Below, one piece after another: positions 1 through 12,299 of a stretch of 64,000 nucleotides of DNA (positions are counted from its first letter, which is position 1; every line of letters begins with the position of its first letter). The DNA is taken from contig OX365948.1 of NCBI GenBank assembly GCA_947247005.1, positions 53,737,401 to 53,801,400 of the forward strand, read 5' to 3'. A program made the position numbers and the translations under genes. Source of the stretch: Spisula solida (Eukaryota; Mollusca; Bivalvia; Venerida; Mactridae). The notes under the pieces were generated by a model. It worked only from the letters and a program-made list of their open reading frames with translations, was not told the DNA's origin and made no database searches.

Positions 1-99
1 TAAATGGTGTAATTCCTGATATTACTGTTGTCTAATTCAATAAACTAAGAGTAAAAATATTGCAGATAATATATAATTATGTGAAGAGAATGATACAAG

Positions 100-515
100 A
101 TGGCAAAGGACCAACAACAGTGACAAAGGACCATCAACAGAGACAAAGGAACATCATCAGAGGCAAAGGAACATCATCAGAGGCAAAGGAACATCATCAG
201 AGGCAAAGGAACATCATCAGAGGCAAAGGAACATCATCAGAGGCAAAGGAACATCAACAGAGGCAAAGGGAGGCAAAGGACCATCAACAGAGGCAAAGGA
301 CCATTAACAGTGAAAAAGGACCATCAACAATGACAAAGGACCATCAACAGAGGCAAAGGACCATCAACAGTGACAAAGGACCATCAACAATGACAAAGGA
401 CCATCAACAGAGGCAAAGGACCATCAACAGAGGCAAAGGACCATCAACAGAGGCAAAGGGCCAGCAACAGAAGAAAAAAGGTCACCATAAATAATGACAA
501 AGGACATCAACAGTG
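100..515. repeat. 20-bp minisatellite
   Basis: About 20 copies of a unit starting GGCAAAGGA(A/C)CATCA(T/A)CAGA. Because 20 is not a multiple of 3, the 144-codon frame across it cycles through all three readings of the unit; it is not a gene. Confidence 0.95.
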
Positions 516-1044
516 AAACAGAAAGTATGTGAAGGAATTGAGATGAAGTGAAAGACAAAAAGCAATGGAGAGAACCTTGATGTGATGGCCTGATGCGTTA
601 CAAACATGAAGAAGATGGTCTTAGCACTAGATGGTTGACTCAGATAATCAATTAGGCCAGAGTTCTTTTATTTTTCGTTAGTCTCCTGTCCAATTTTTTG
701 GCATTTTCAAAAAAAAAAATTGGAAAACTGGAAAAAAACAAAATTGCATATAATTATGTTTTGATGATAAATGGACCAGCCTTGTATTATTATTTCATGG
801 ATTTGTTAATAATAAGTTTTATTATATTAGTGTATCACTACAGTGTCCTAGTCTTAAGATAAATTGGCTGTTTTCTTATAAACTATCACTGTTGTTGAAT
901 GTTGATTGCTTTCAATTGGAACGTCATTGACTATATTCTACCACCACCAGCTCGTGGAAGCTATATTTTGGGAGTTTTTATTTTTATTTTTTCCCTCCTC
1001 CTGTGGACTTTTTTCTGAAAAATGTCTGAGTAACAAAAAATTAA
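516..1044. other. Unannotated AT-rich stretch
   Basis: No coding signal or repeat structure recognised beyond short A and T runs. Confidence 0.6.
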
Positions 1045-1542
1045 ACAAGAGGGCCCAAAGGGCCCTAGGTCGCTCACCTGTCGTACTAGTGCATGCACAC
1101 CCCTATGGTGACCCTACACATTTTCTGAATAAAATTTAAGGAAATTCAGCCTCTATTGCAAATTTTTTAATGATTTGACCATGTGACCTTGTTTTTGACC
1201 CCAGATGACCCAAAATCGAATTTGGCCTAGATTTTGTTGACATGATCATTGTGACAAAGTTTCATAAAGATTAAGTTGAAATTGTAACCTCTGGTGACTA
1301 CACAAGGTTTTTCTATAATTTGACCTAGTGAGCTAGTTTTTGACCTCAGATGACCCAATATCGAACTTGACCTAGATTTTGTTGAGATGATCATTGTGAC
1401 CAAGTTTCATAAAGATTAGGCCAAAATTGTGACCTCTAGAGAGGACACAACCCAATTGTTGACGGACGGACAGACGGACGGACGGACGACGGACGAAGTG
1501 TGATCACAAAAGCTCACTCTGTCACTTTGTGACAGGTGAGCT
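1045..1542 (+). mobile_element. Bivalve-type interspersed element ('gggcccaaagggccc' family)
   Basis: Begins CAAGAGGGCCCAAAGGGCCC with CGCTCACCTG and ends CAGGTGAGCT, a complementary terminal motif. Inside are two degenerate monomers containing GACC(T/C)AGTGA and CAAGTTTCATAAAGATTA, then a (GGAC)n-like run just before the end. I recognise this layout as a very common molluscan non-autonomous repeat; its class is uncertain. Confidence 0.8.
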
Positions 1543-2300
1543 AAAAACTCTGGCCTTAGATACAGGTAGTAAAGATGATCTGTATAATATTATAGTATCA
1601 ATCAATCTAATGCATGATATTGAAACTGCAGGAAACAACTTGGACAGTAGTTGATATATAGCTGTAACAGTAAAACCATTAATTTTCGCAGGAATAAAAT
1701 TCGGTGGTTTCTTAAATTCCTGGATTTAAAATATTGAAAGAAAAATCTCTCCGAGTTCATCAGCGAAATTAACGAAACACAAATCTGAAGGACCGATAGC
1801 GCACGATTTGTTCGCGGAAAATTATATATTCAACTCAAGAACCTTGTAATATATTCTTGCATAAAGGTCAGGATCAAGTCAAATTCTCTGTGCTATATAC
1901 ACGACATTATAATTGTACATCATAACAACAGATGCTATTACTACATGCAGGGCATTTATTATAGAAGGTAAATAGCGTATTAATCAATGTTTCTTACAGT
2001 AAACATCATGTCTTATGTAATATTGGTATAGATATTTTCTGATACAAAGCTACAACATGTATGCATTCCAAAAGAACCATAGCAATATAAGATTCTATTT
2101 ATCACAGAAAACTCATTTAAATATCTCTTAGAATGTTGATGTAATTTTTACTAAGGTTTCAACCACAATTTAGCGAGACAGTATAACCGAAACACCTTAA
2201 CAATGTTGGGACCATTCTGACATCATCATGGGCCGATCAAAGCATTGATCGCTAACATCGCAACTAATTTAAATATTAATTGCACACTTTGGCACTGCCA
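1543..2300. other. Unannotated AT-rich stretch with a weak MITE-like relic
   Basis: Around 1665-1830 there are 'acagtaaaacc' and 'ttcgcgg' motifs similar to the 35-kb and 58-kb repeats, but no convincing termini. Nothing coding was seen. Confidence 0.4.
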
Positions 2301-2304
2301 AATG

Positions 2305-2935
2305 ATATTTCCCCAAGACAACGGCATATGGCACTGCCACACCCTAGCATGGCTTTACGGCACTGCTGGACTCCAGCACAGGTTTATAGGACTGCTGGAC
2401 CCCAGCATGGGCTTATGGGACTGTTGGATCCTGGCATGGGTTTATGGCACTGCTGGACATGGGCATGGGGTAACAGCAATGGTGGACCCTGACATGTGTA
2501 AACGGCACTGCAGGACCCTGGCATGGATTTATGGCACTGCTAGACCCTGACATGTGTAAACGGCACTGCGGGACCCTGGCATGGATTTATGGCACTGCTA
2601 GACCCTGACATGTGTAAACGGCACTGCGGGACCCTGGCATGGATTTAGGGCACTGCTGCACCCTGGCATGGATTTATGGCACTGCTGCATCCTGGCATGG
2701 ATTTATGGCACTGCCGGACCCTAGCATGCGTTTACGACACTGCTGGACCCTGGCATGGATTTATGGCACTGCTGCATCCTGGCATGGATTTATGGCACTG
2801 CCGGACCCTAGCATGCGTTTACGACACTGCTGGACATGGGCATGGGGTAACAGCACTGCCGGACCCTGGCATAGATTTATGGCACTGAGTGCCGAACTGA
2901 CATGGGTAAACGGCACTGATGGAATGCAGGTTATG
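2305..2935. repeat. 29-bp minisatellite (GGCATGGATTTATGGCACTG type)
   Basis: About 21 diverged units, richer in GC than the surroundings. Parts show a higher-order period in which blocks of two or three units are repeated (for example 2650-2720 and 2740-2810). Overlapping open frames on both strands are products of the period. Confidence 0.93.
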
Positions 2936-3368
2936 TGATCCAAGAAACATATTGATAATTAAGTCTTTACTGTACGTAGCCTAGAAAGCGCAACATAAAC
3001 ACAATGAATATAAAAAACTACTCCGAATATTACACAGAAACAAATAATGAATACTAGTACATTATCATTGATCAACAGATGTGCACTCAACACCCGACCT
3101 TTAATACAATAGACAAGATTTCCTGATCTGGCTACAACTATTGGCAGCTAGCTTGAATCCATACCTAAGTCATACAATATTCATACAGAAAGTGCAGCAA
3201 ACATTAAGCTAACACTGTTATTGTAGTGCAGACATAAAGATAGCCTCCTTTATAATGCCCTATAATTACTAAACTCTGTACCAGATCATTGAAAATATGA
3301 TTCATAAAAGATAATTTTTTCGAATAATTTTTTAAAAGAACTGAGACGAACCCAAAGTGCATTGACTA

Positions 3369-4859
3369 CAGTAAAACCTCGGTAATACGAGCAGCGATTA
3401 TTCGAGCAACCGGCCTAATTCGAGCAAATTTCAAAGTCCCGACGAATTTGCTCTATATTGTACATTAATTTATCCCTCTAACTCGAGTAAAGTTATTACG
3501 AGCATCCGGTCTAATTCGAGCGCAGGTGTCGGTCCAATCAACAATTTTCAACGATAATTAATTACCTTATCTCGAGGTAATCATCCGAGCGAAATTTCAC
3601 ACCTCCGAAAAATGTCATACTAAATTTTGTTACGGTCCGTATTTTTTACACATCGTGATAATCACAGTTTATGACAATAGCGTAATCCCTAACACTTAAA
3701 TTGATGTCCGTATTTTCGATCCGTTACATTAAACACGAAGTAGAAGATATTTAATTAATGAGCGTGATTTAAACTACGCATAAGTTTCAGAACAAGTTCA
3801 ATAGGCAACAATTGGGAACATTAACTTATACGAGAACTAGCATTATTATTTGCAACATCGTTGCTTCGAACGTACTGACTCGCACATACTTTTAAATTAA
3901 TGTAAGATAAACCGACGTCCATGTAGAATCTTAAATATTTAGGCTCCGTTCGTTATAAAACTGCAAGTAAAAATAATTTCAAAAACTTTTCATTTCCCGT
4001 ATTTCATGAAAACCTGCGAATGTAAGCTTACGTACAGTACAATTTCACGTGTCTGATACTGAATAAGTGAAGTAGATCAAGTCCGCGATTAAATCAAATT
4101 CTTATCAAACAACCCTGAAGAATACAAAATTCGTCGACTTTGTACAGTAGAAAATTAAATGTCAATTGAATCTACACTATGCGCCGATTGGCGAATTCAT
4201 ACCGCGGTATGGAACTCTGACTAAACACTACTCCCAACTGTACCGGCAATTTCTTTGATGTGCGGCGCGTTTGAAGTCAGTCGAAAGACCACCGCGTTTG
4301 ATGTCTCCAAATTGTCGCGCGCGTTTCAATTGGAAACCACAGGGATATAACTCATTCAGCTAAACATCATGTCCTAAATAAATTATCATAGATAATATAG
4401 TGCATGTTTTTTACTCAATGAGCCGTATCCCTGTGCTGGAAACTGGATCGACTTTGCATCCGGGTTTTATTTTATCACGTGCGATTTTTGTGCGTGGGTG
4501 TTTGTTCAAACATGTAGGATCCATCGTGCGCTATGGGTAATGTTATCTTTTTGCCGATGCGAACTTTTATTACAATTTTACCGTTAAACGGGGTTTGATA
4601 TTTAATGTAAAAAGATTCATTACGACTTTCATATGCAATTTGTTCAATTCGGCAAATGTCCACACGATTCAAATTGCGTATAGACTTGATAAACAATGAC
4701 AGTATTCGTAGTTACAACCAAATACGTGTTTTCATTATAAACACAGTTACACTTGGTCATAACAACAATTCATCATAGACTTCGGATATTTCGAGCACCT
4801 GGCTTAACTCGAGCATTTGGCTTGTCCCGATGGGTCCTCGAGATAACGAGGTTTTACTG
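3369..4859. mobile_element. Pogo/Tigger-like DNA transposon, non-autonomous (1.49 kb)
   Basis: Starts CAGTAAAACCTCGGTAATAC and ends in the complement (GATAACGAGGTTTTACTG), with TA on each side (3367-3368, 4860-4861). The terminal sequence is typical of pogo/Tigger elements. A second, inner set of 'cgagca(t/a)' motifs repeats near each end. No transposase frame is present; the longest frame is 73 codons and is not recognised. It splits a minisatellite (see 4862-5062). Confidence 0.85.
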
Positions 4860-4861
4860 TA

Positions 4862-5062
4862 TTTTGAAAGAACTGAGACGAACCCAAAGTGAATTGAACT
4901 GAGAAGAACCCAAAGTGAATTGACTATTTTGAAAGAACTGAGAAGAACCCAAAGTGAATTGAACTGAGAAGAACCCAAAGTGCATTGACTTATTTAAAGA
5001 ACTGAGAAGAACCCAAAGTGCATAGACTTATTTAAAGAACTGAGAAGAACCCAAAGTTTATA
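4862..5062. repeat. Minisatellite (GAACTGAGAAGAACCCAAAG) split by the Tigger-like element
   Basis: Six to seven units of GAACTGAGAAGAACCCAAAG plus spacers of 9-20 bases. One further unit lies on the other side of the transposon at 3339-3368, so the array predates the insertion. Confidence 0.88.
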
Positions 5063-5339
5063 AGCCATTTTGTATGTGTGTTGAAAGAAAATCCAATATA
5101 TTCGCCATTGATTAATATGGCACTTGTACTACCTTAACCTAGTCTATATTCACCATTGATTTATATGGCACTCGTACTACCTTAACCTAGTCTACTTGTA
5201 ACCACTTAAGACAAACCTGGTTAATTATTAATTACAAGGTAACGAGGCATTAAGTAAATATTGATTAAATGTACAAAGCTATGTGTGGACTACAAGTTCT
5301 TGAAGTCAAACTGTTCCACATGACTGCCCACTGGTTCCA

Positions 5340-5455
5340 CAGGATGAATTGAAAGGAACCAAAATTGAAAAGAATGAAAAAACTGAAAGGAACGAAAAAT
5401 TGAAAGGAACAAAAATTGAGAAGAGCGAACATTATTGAAAGGAACGTCCTAAAGT
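5340..5455. repeat. Short degenerate tandem repeat (GAAAGGAAC type)
   Basis: Runs of 'ttgaaaggaacaaaaa' variants, period about 17-25, poorly conserved. Confidence 0.6.
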
Positions 5456-5573
5456 GAGAATATATATTGATATATTGTTATACTGGCGTGAATGATACTA
5501 AATAGTGATAAATTCTCATCTGATGAACTGACATATGTTTGATACATTGTATCCTTGCAATATCTATGACAGC

Positions 5574-5602
5574 TCTCTCTCTCTCTATATATATATATAA
5601 TA
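5574..5602. repeat. (CT)n(TA)n microsatellite
   Basis: CTCTCTCTCTCT directly followed by a TATATA run. Confidence 0.9.
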
Positions 5603-5944
5603 TATCACATTATGGATGTGGATGTATCAGGTTTTTTCAATTTTTGCACAATTTAAAATAGACGTATGGCCACCTGCGATATTATACATATTTAAGAGGA
5701 CAGAGTTCTCTAATTCATATGGCTTATCGGTAAAACATGGACATCAATATAATACAGTATACATAGGGTCTTAGACAGATCCCGAATTTTCTGTTTTTGT
5801 TCACTTATTCAGAAAAAGTTTTCGAAGTAAAAATTTTTAACTATGGGTTTCAAAGTAAAATTGTTTTACTATGTAATCTACATCATAGATGATGTAACCT
5901 TCATCATTAAATTTGTAAATGTAATCGATTATTTATTTATACAA

Positions 5945-6482
5945 AAACAATTACAAACAAAAGTCACAGTGACCTTCGACCTAATGACCTCAAAATCTTT
6001 AAGGGTCATCTACTATTGTTCACCAACCTCCATGTAAAAATTGAAGATCCTAGGGCAAAGCGTTCTTGATTTACTGAACAGAAACCATTTGAATAGTCAG
6101 AAATGGTGAAGGTCACAGTGACCTTAACCTTTGGCCTACTGACCACAAAATCAATAGGGGTCATCTACTGTTGATGACCAACCTCCTTGTAAAGTTTGAA
6201 GATTCTAGACCAAAGCATTCTTGAGCTATTGAACGTAAATATTAAATGGTCAGAAATGGTAAAGGTCACAGTGACCTTTGACCTACTGACCTCAAAATCA
6301 ATAGGGGTCATCTACTGTTGATAACCAATGTAAAGTATGAAGATCCTAGGACAAAGTGTTCTTGAGTAATTGAACGGATACCATTTGATACCATTTGATA
6401 CGACCGACCTACTGATAGATAGACCGACTGACAGACAAGGTGCATAAGCAACATACCCCCTCATCAAAGATGGGGGTATAAC
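5945..6482 (+). mobile_element. 'atgtttgtaaaacatgtatgcccc' family element, 5'-truncated
   Basis: Three head-to-tail monomers of about 150 bases, each with GTCACAGTGACCTT, AGGGGTCATCTACT and CATTTGA motifs. The end is CGACCGACCTACTGATAGAT... then CATCAAAGATGGGGGTATAA. Related copies lie at 47484-47742, 61060-61612 and 61711-61968. This is a common bivalve repeat. Confidence 0.8.
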
Positions 6483-6574
6483 AGGAATTGTTCATTTTTG
6501 ACAGATCTAAATTAAATATTAAACTGACACTAATCATCAATGATTCATGTTTTGCCGAGGATGATACATTTACC

Positions 6575-6800
6575 TTAAGGTGATTCCCAACTCTTCAGTT
6601 TAGCGGAAATGTCAAACTTTTTCAGTGAAATGCAAATATCAGTTTTTAGGGGGTTCCGCAATATCTAAAAATATCTTGAAAACTAGCCGAGCAAAACTGT
6701 TATGGGTTTGCACAAACACTATTATGAGTGTGTTCTTCATGAAAATCAGGTGTTTGATACCTCTTGTACAGAAAACTTTAAGAGTTGGGAATCACCTTAA
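6575..6800. mobile_element. TTAA-flanked MITE
   Basis: A perfect 17-bp terminal inverted repeat (GGTGATTCCCAACTCTT at 6579-6595, complement at 6780-6796) directly flanked on both sides by TTAA. TTAA duplication is characteristic of piggyBac-type transposition. The 226-bp element has no coding capacity. Confidence 0.9.
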
Positions 6801-7039
6801 ACAGCGTGGATAGATTGAGCACAGGTTTCTAATTGATAGCTCCAATATTGATATTATTTGTGCAAGCAAACTGGGACAAATCAATTGATTCATTCAATGT
6901 GTGTGTGTGTGTGTATAGTCCAAGAAATAATTGATAAGAACATCCAGCTCCCCTTCAAAATTAAACGATTTTCAATATTATATATATAAACTTTGATAAT
7001 TATGTTACAAACTGTGTAAGGATAGAGTGATATGTATAA

Positions 7040-8050
7040 ATAAGGGCAGTGAATGAACCAAAGACGCTGTGACTGCAGTAAATGAACCAAATGCACTGTG
7101 ACTGCAGTAAATGAACCAAAGGCAGTGTGACTGCAGTAAATGAACCAAATGCACTGTGACTGCAGTGAATGAACCAAATGCACTGTGACTGCAGTAAATG
7201 AACCAAATGCACTGTGACTGCAGTAAATGAACCAAATGCACTGTGACTGCAGCAAATGAACCAAATGCACTGTGACGGCAGTAAATGAACCAAATGCACT
7301 GTGACTGCAGCAAATGAACCAAATGCACTGTGACGGCAGTAAATGAACCAAATGCACTGTGACTGCAGTAAATGAACCAAAGGCAGTGTGACTGCAGTGA
7401 ATGAACCAAAGGCACTGTGACGGCAGTTAATGAACCAAAGGCACTTTGACGGCAGTGAATGAACCAAAGGCACTGTGACTGCAGTCAACAAGCCAAAAGT
7501 ACTTAGCACACAGTAAATGAACCAAAGGCACACTGACTGCAGTGAATGAACCAAATGCACTGTGACTGCAGCAAATGAACCAAATGCACTGTGACGGCAG
7601 TAAATGAACCAAATGCACTGTGACGGCAGTAAATGAACCAAAGGCACTGTGACGGCAGTAAATGAACCAAAGGCACTGTGACTGCAGTCAACAAGCCAAA
7701 AGTACTTAGCACACAGTAAATGAACCAAAGGCACACTGACTGCAGTGAATGAACCAAAGGCACAGTGACAAGCATGATATGGAACCAAAGGCACTGTGAC
7801 CACAGTAAACAAACCAAAGGCACTGTGACCACAGTAAACAAACCATTGAGGCACCGTGACCACAGTGAATGAACCAAAGGCACTGTGACTGCAGGGAATG
7901 AACCGAAGGCAGAGTGACAACAGTGGTATATTGAACCAAAGGCACTTCAGCCAAAGTGAATAAACCAAAGGCACTGTGACCGCAGTCAATGAACCAAAGG
8001 CACTGTGACCACAGTGAAAGAATCTAAGGCACCGTGACAAGCATGATATG
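7040..8050. repeat. 29-bp minisatellite (ATGAACCAAATGCACTGTGA type)
   Basis: About 34 units, several internal variants (GCACTGTGACTGCAG versus GGCACTGTGACGGCAG), with a longer block containing AAGTACTTAGCACACAG repeated at 7495 and 7700. Long minus-strand frames here are repeat readings rich in HSAFGSF-like motifs, not a gene. Confidence 0.95.
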
Positions 8051-8822
8051 GAACCAGAGACCCTGTGACCATCGTGGTACTGAACCAAGGCACTACGGCC
8101 TTCGTGAATGAACCAGAGACCCTGTGACCACCCTGGTACTGAACCAAGGCACTACAGCCACCGTGAATGAACCAGAGACCCTGTGACCACCGTGGTACTG
8201 AACCAAGGCACTACAGCCACCGTGAATGAACCAGAGACCCTGTGACCCCCGTGGTACTGAACCAAGGCACTACGGCCACCGTGAATGAACCAGAGACCCT
8301 GTGACCACCCTGGTACTGAACCAAGGCACTACAGCCACCGTGAATGAACCAGAGACCCTGTGACCACCCTGGTACTGAACCAAGGCACTACAGCCACCGT
8401 GAATGAACCAGAGACCCTGTGACCACCGTGGTACTGAACCAAGGCACTACAGCCACCGTGAATGAACCAGAGACCCTGTGACCACCCTGGTACTGAACCA
8501 AGGCACTACGGCCACCGTGAATGAACTAGAGACCCTGTGACCACCGTGGTACTGAACCAAGGCACTACAGCCACCGTGAATGAACCAGAGACCCTGTGAC
8601 CACCCTGGTACTGAACCAAGGCACTACGGCCACCGTGAATGAACCAGAGACCCTGTGACCACCCTGGTACTGAACCAAGGCACTACAGCCACCGTGAATG
8701 AACCAGAGACCCTGTGACCACCCTGGTACTGAACCAAGGCACTACAGCCACCGTGAATGAACCAGAGACCCTGTGACCACCCTGGTACTGAACCAAGGCA
8801 CTACAGCCACCGTGAATGAACC
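8051..8822. repeat. 59-bp higher-order minisatellite derived from the 29-bp array
   Basis: About 13 nearly identical 59-bp units, each made of two diverged monomers (GAACCAGAGACCCTGTGACC... and GAACCAAGGCACTACAGCCA...). It is continuous with the 29-bp array to its left. Confidence 0.95.
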
Positions 8823-9194
8823 ACAGAGTAGAAATAATATTGCCATTTAGTTTTACAAATAACATTTGAACAAAATATTTCAGTAATTCATAATAGACAA
8901 TAGTACAATTAGCTAGTGTACATAAAGCTGATGAAGAATCCCATCTAATTGATTCAATCAATTATACTAAATCAATATAAACACCCACAACTTAAAACAT
9001 TGATTAAGCTACTTTTATATTCACTTAATCTACAGTTTAATATAGAAAAGACCAAAGTACTTGCAGAAATCTTAGACTTATAATATATATGCATAAGGGA
9101 TAGACATCTAAGTTGTATAGGAGTGTAACATTGCCTTTGAAGATATATTATAAATATTGCAGATCCTAAGGCCACTATTTGCAGCCACATTATA

Positions 9195-9380
9195 CAGGGG
9201 TTCCATTTGACTCGGGAGTAGGAGTTCAATGACCCTTGAAATTTCCAAAAAGCCACATTTTGACCCACAAAATTTGGGTCATTTTCTTTTAAAATCATGG
9301 GTATTTTGCCTATAAAATGGTAAAATGTAGTAAAAAATATCAAATTGACCCTTTAGATTCTGAAGCTAGTGGAATCCCCC
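9195..9380. mobile_element. hAT-like MITE family 'CAGGGGTTCCATTTGA', copy 1
   Basis: Starts CAGGGGTTCCATTTGACTC and ends ...GTGGAATCCCCC. It shares an internal core (TTACCATTTTATAGGCAAAA, here in reverse) with copies at 23041, 24137 and 25332. Short inverted ends of CAGGGG type suggest hAT. Confidence 0.75.
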
Positions 9381-10844
9381 AGCATTACGCCACAGTCACA
9401 TTATTTTGCAGTCGCTATATAGTTAAAGAAGTGTAAAGAATTTAAATTTGGACGTAATATTACTAATTGCTTGATAAAGTTAAAACAGTATGCCAGACAC
9501 ACATGGTGCTACGTCAGAAACAAGCAGGAAGCCTGTGGCGAATGTATAGGTTGGGGTTACGTATACCCCTCATCATGTTCAATGATCAGACACAAGACTG
9601 CAAATAAAACAGTCATCGAAACCATGCCTGCTTACCTTCAAAATTAACTCCAGATCCAAAATAAATATCCACAGATAAACACATGTTTTAATCCAAACCC
9701 ATCAATATAAATAAGAATGTAACATTATAACACTTGCAACTACACCAGTAGCAGTAAATCCAGCTATTTCCAGTGAATTATATATCTTCCAAGTAATTAA
9801 TATCGCAAGTTCAATACTATAATAACCACGGAATTCGAACCAGGGTTAGTAAGAACTAAGCACTATCAAGAATCACACTGCACATCGATATTGGCAATAG
9901 AACCACAACAGCATGCTCTAATCTCATATCTGAAAAATGCACACACACACACAACAATTGTTTTTCCCCTATTCCATTCCTGATCACACAGCCCGAAATA
10001 ACAGTTCCATTCTATTCAAGAGTCAACACTCCCGTTCACATTTTCATAAGCTCCTAAAACATGATCACACAAAACGAATGCAAACACCGATGCAATACAT
10101 GATGCTATAGACGCAGATACACTTAGATATGTAGATACTTAATAATTATAGAAGATATTTCATATACTCAGTATGCTTAATGTATTTTTTAGCAGGTTTC
10201 AGAAGAGTGGTTGGGAGTCATAACAGTGAGTGAGTGTTCTTTATAGCAAAGTGTCTCTAGATATTGATCCATACTACCAGAACACTCTAAGCCAAGACCA
10301 ATAACATACTAGTTTCTGAGTCTGACAAAATACAATGATTGCTGGAAACCAATATAACCACACAGTCAAGTCAGTGAAACGACGTCACTGGTGTATGTAT
10401 CATCAATACGTAGTCGGTAGTGCCGTGTATACATATGCTTTAGTATAAAATTGTGTGCGTGTTTGTAAAATGTTAAAACGTGCACACATCACCCTGCGAC
10501 ACTTTATAGTGTGACTGGAAAAACGAACGATATTTATAATAATTCTAAGATGGAAAATATAGAACCGATCATCCCTTTGGTGCAACAAGGTTCTTTCTAC
10601 TATTTGACTAAAGGATTCTTAGAAACAACCTTTTGCGCCAAAGGCATGCAACAATATTTCGTGCAGAGCTATCATTCTTGTTTTAATATAATTATCATAA
10701 AGCCATTTAAATGCAATGATTTTTTAAAATATTGTTTTTAAAGTCCCTGCGATTGCATGGTCATGAATGATGACAATATTTCAGTCATATTGAGTCAGTC
10801 CACCCTGAATCCCACTATTCCAACATCGAGCGAACCAGCAATTA
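9381..10844. other. Unannotated stretch
   Basis: Mostly unique AT-rich DNA with a short (AC)n at 9942. Two overlapping opposite frames of 61-76 codons near 10403-10741 lack recognisable homology or splice signals. No gene is supported. Confidence 0.5.
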
Positions 10845-11180
10845 CCAGGACCTAACTACACCGAGAGTCAAGCAATGGGTATAATATTACCAGTACCATT
10901 TTTAACGACTTGGAACTGAATCCAGGCCTCTGGCATTCCAAGATGATACCAAGGGTGCTATACCAGTTCCATTTTTAACATCTTTGGTATGTTGACGCCT
11001 GTCATCGCACCCAAGACCTCTCACACTTAAATTAAGTCGATACTACTACTAGTCTAGGCTATGGAGGCGGACCCATAATAAAATTTGAAAACATTTGCGA
11101 CTTTGGTAATTTGTGGTCTCAGGGATTAAACCCAATACCTTACGCACTCAAAGCTGATACTCTACTTCTAGGCTATTGAG
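10845..11180. mobile_element. Two tandem tRNA-like SINE fragments
   Basis: Two related blocks each end 'ctaggctat(g/t)gaggcgga' after a stretch that on the minus strand resembles a tRNA A-box/B-box head (compare 57036-57230). The second block ends exactly where the 30-bp satellite begins. Confidence 0.55.
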
Positions 11181-11420
11181 GCGGACCAATTATCATGGAA
11201 TACATTGACAGCGGACCAATTATCATGGAATACATTGACAGCGGACCAATTATCATGGAATACATTGACAGCGGACCAATTATCATGGAATACATTGACA
11301 GCGGACCAATTATCATGGAATACATTGACAGCGGACCAATTATCATGGAATACATTGACAGCGGACCAATTATCATGGAATACATTGACAGCGGACCAAT
11401 TATCATGGAATACATTGACA
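11181..11420. repeat. Perfect 30-bp minisatellite, eight identical units
   Basis: Eight copies of GCGGACCAATTATCATGGAA plus TACATTGACA with no substitution seen. Because 30 is divisible by 3, four frames stay open across it (91-115 codons); these are artefacts. Confidence 0.97.
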
Positions 11421-11694
11421 CATGTTTTAGACTTTTGGCACCGAAACACATACAACATGTATACGATTATAGATCAATGATAACAAGAGCAGGATCTCAG
11501 GGAAAACATTCATTGATATACAGATCGATAAAAACAAAATAAACAATAAAAGATTAGGGAAATAATTCTTATACTTTTTACAACAGCAGGAAACAGAAAT
11601 TATCTGATATACTTAAGAATCCAAGTATAAATTTGACACTAAATAAATAAATTTATAACCAGGACCAAGAATACTCCTGCTGAACCCGGTTGAT

Positions 11695-12190
11695 TTATGC
11701 CGTAAAAAATATTTTAACAAAATTTATGATGCAAAAGAAATAGCCGTAAAATATATATATTTATGATACAACAGAAATAGCCGTAAAATATTTATATTTA
11801 TGATACAACAGAAATAGCCGTAAAATATTTATATTTATGATACAACAGAAATAGCCGTAAAATATTTATATTTATGATACAACAGAAATAGCCATAAAAT
11901 ATTTATATTTATGATACAACAGAAATAGCTGTAAAATTATTATATTTATGATACAACAGAAATAGCCGTAAAATATATATATTTATGATACAACAGAAAT
12001 AGCCGTAAAATATTTATATTTATGATACAACAGAAATAGCCGTAAAATATATATATTTATGATACAACAGAAATAGCCGTAAAATATATATATTTATGAT
12101 GCAAAAGAAATAGCCGTAAAATATTTATATTTATGATACAACAGAAATAGCCGTAAAATATTTATATTTATGATACAACAGAAATCATTA
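11695..12190. repeat. 37-bp minisatellite (ATGATACAACAGAAATAGCC type)
   Basis: About 13 units, very AT-rich, nearly uniform except for TATATATA/TATTTATA variants and two units with GATGCAAAAG in place of GATACAACAG. Confidence 0.95.
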
Positions 12191-12270
12191 ACAAAGAACT
12201 TAGCCTACTGCATGAGATGGTCAGTTTTGCGCAATATTGCTGAATATTATAAAATTGGGCAAGAGCTATA

Positions 12271-12294
12271 CCCCCCCCCCCCCCCCCCCCCCCC
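12271..12294. repeat. Poly-C tract (24 bases)
   Basis: Uninterrupted run of 24 C; the true length may differ because such runs are poorly sequenced. Confidence 0.9.
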
Positions 12295-12299
12295 GCCAT

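Noticed and set aside
60..494. 144-codon basic Gln/Arg-rich frame
   Set aside because: Rotating-frame translation of a 20-bp minisatellite.
3369..4859. Transposase gene inside the Tigger-like element
   Set aside because: Only a 73-codon frame (4475-4696) is open and it shows no DDE or helix-turn-helix motif I recognise.
7000..8088. 362-codon minus-strand frame rich in HSAFGSF motifs
   Set aside because: Reading of the 29-bp array; overlapping frames of similar length occur in the same array.
7040..8822. CRISPR-like array (29-bp repeated units)
   Set aside because: Units are contiguous with no unique spacers, and the genome is eukaryotic.
10403..10741. Small genes on both strands
   Set aside because: Overlapping opposite frames of 61-76 codons in AT-rich DNA with no homology, splice sites or repeat of codon pattern.
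11168..11542. Four overlapping frames with decapeptide repeats
   Set aside because: Product of the perfect 30-bp satellite on both strands.
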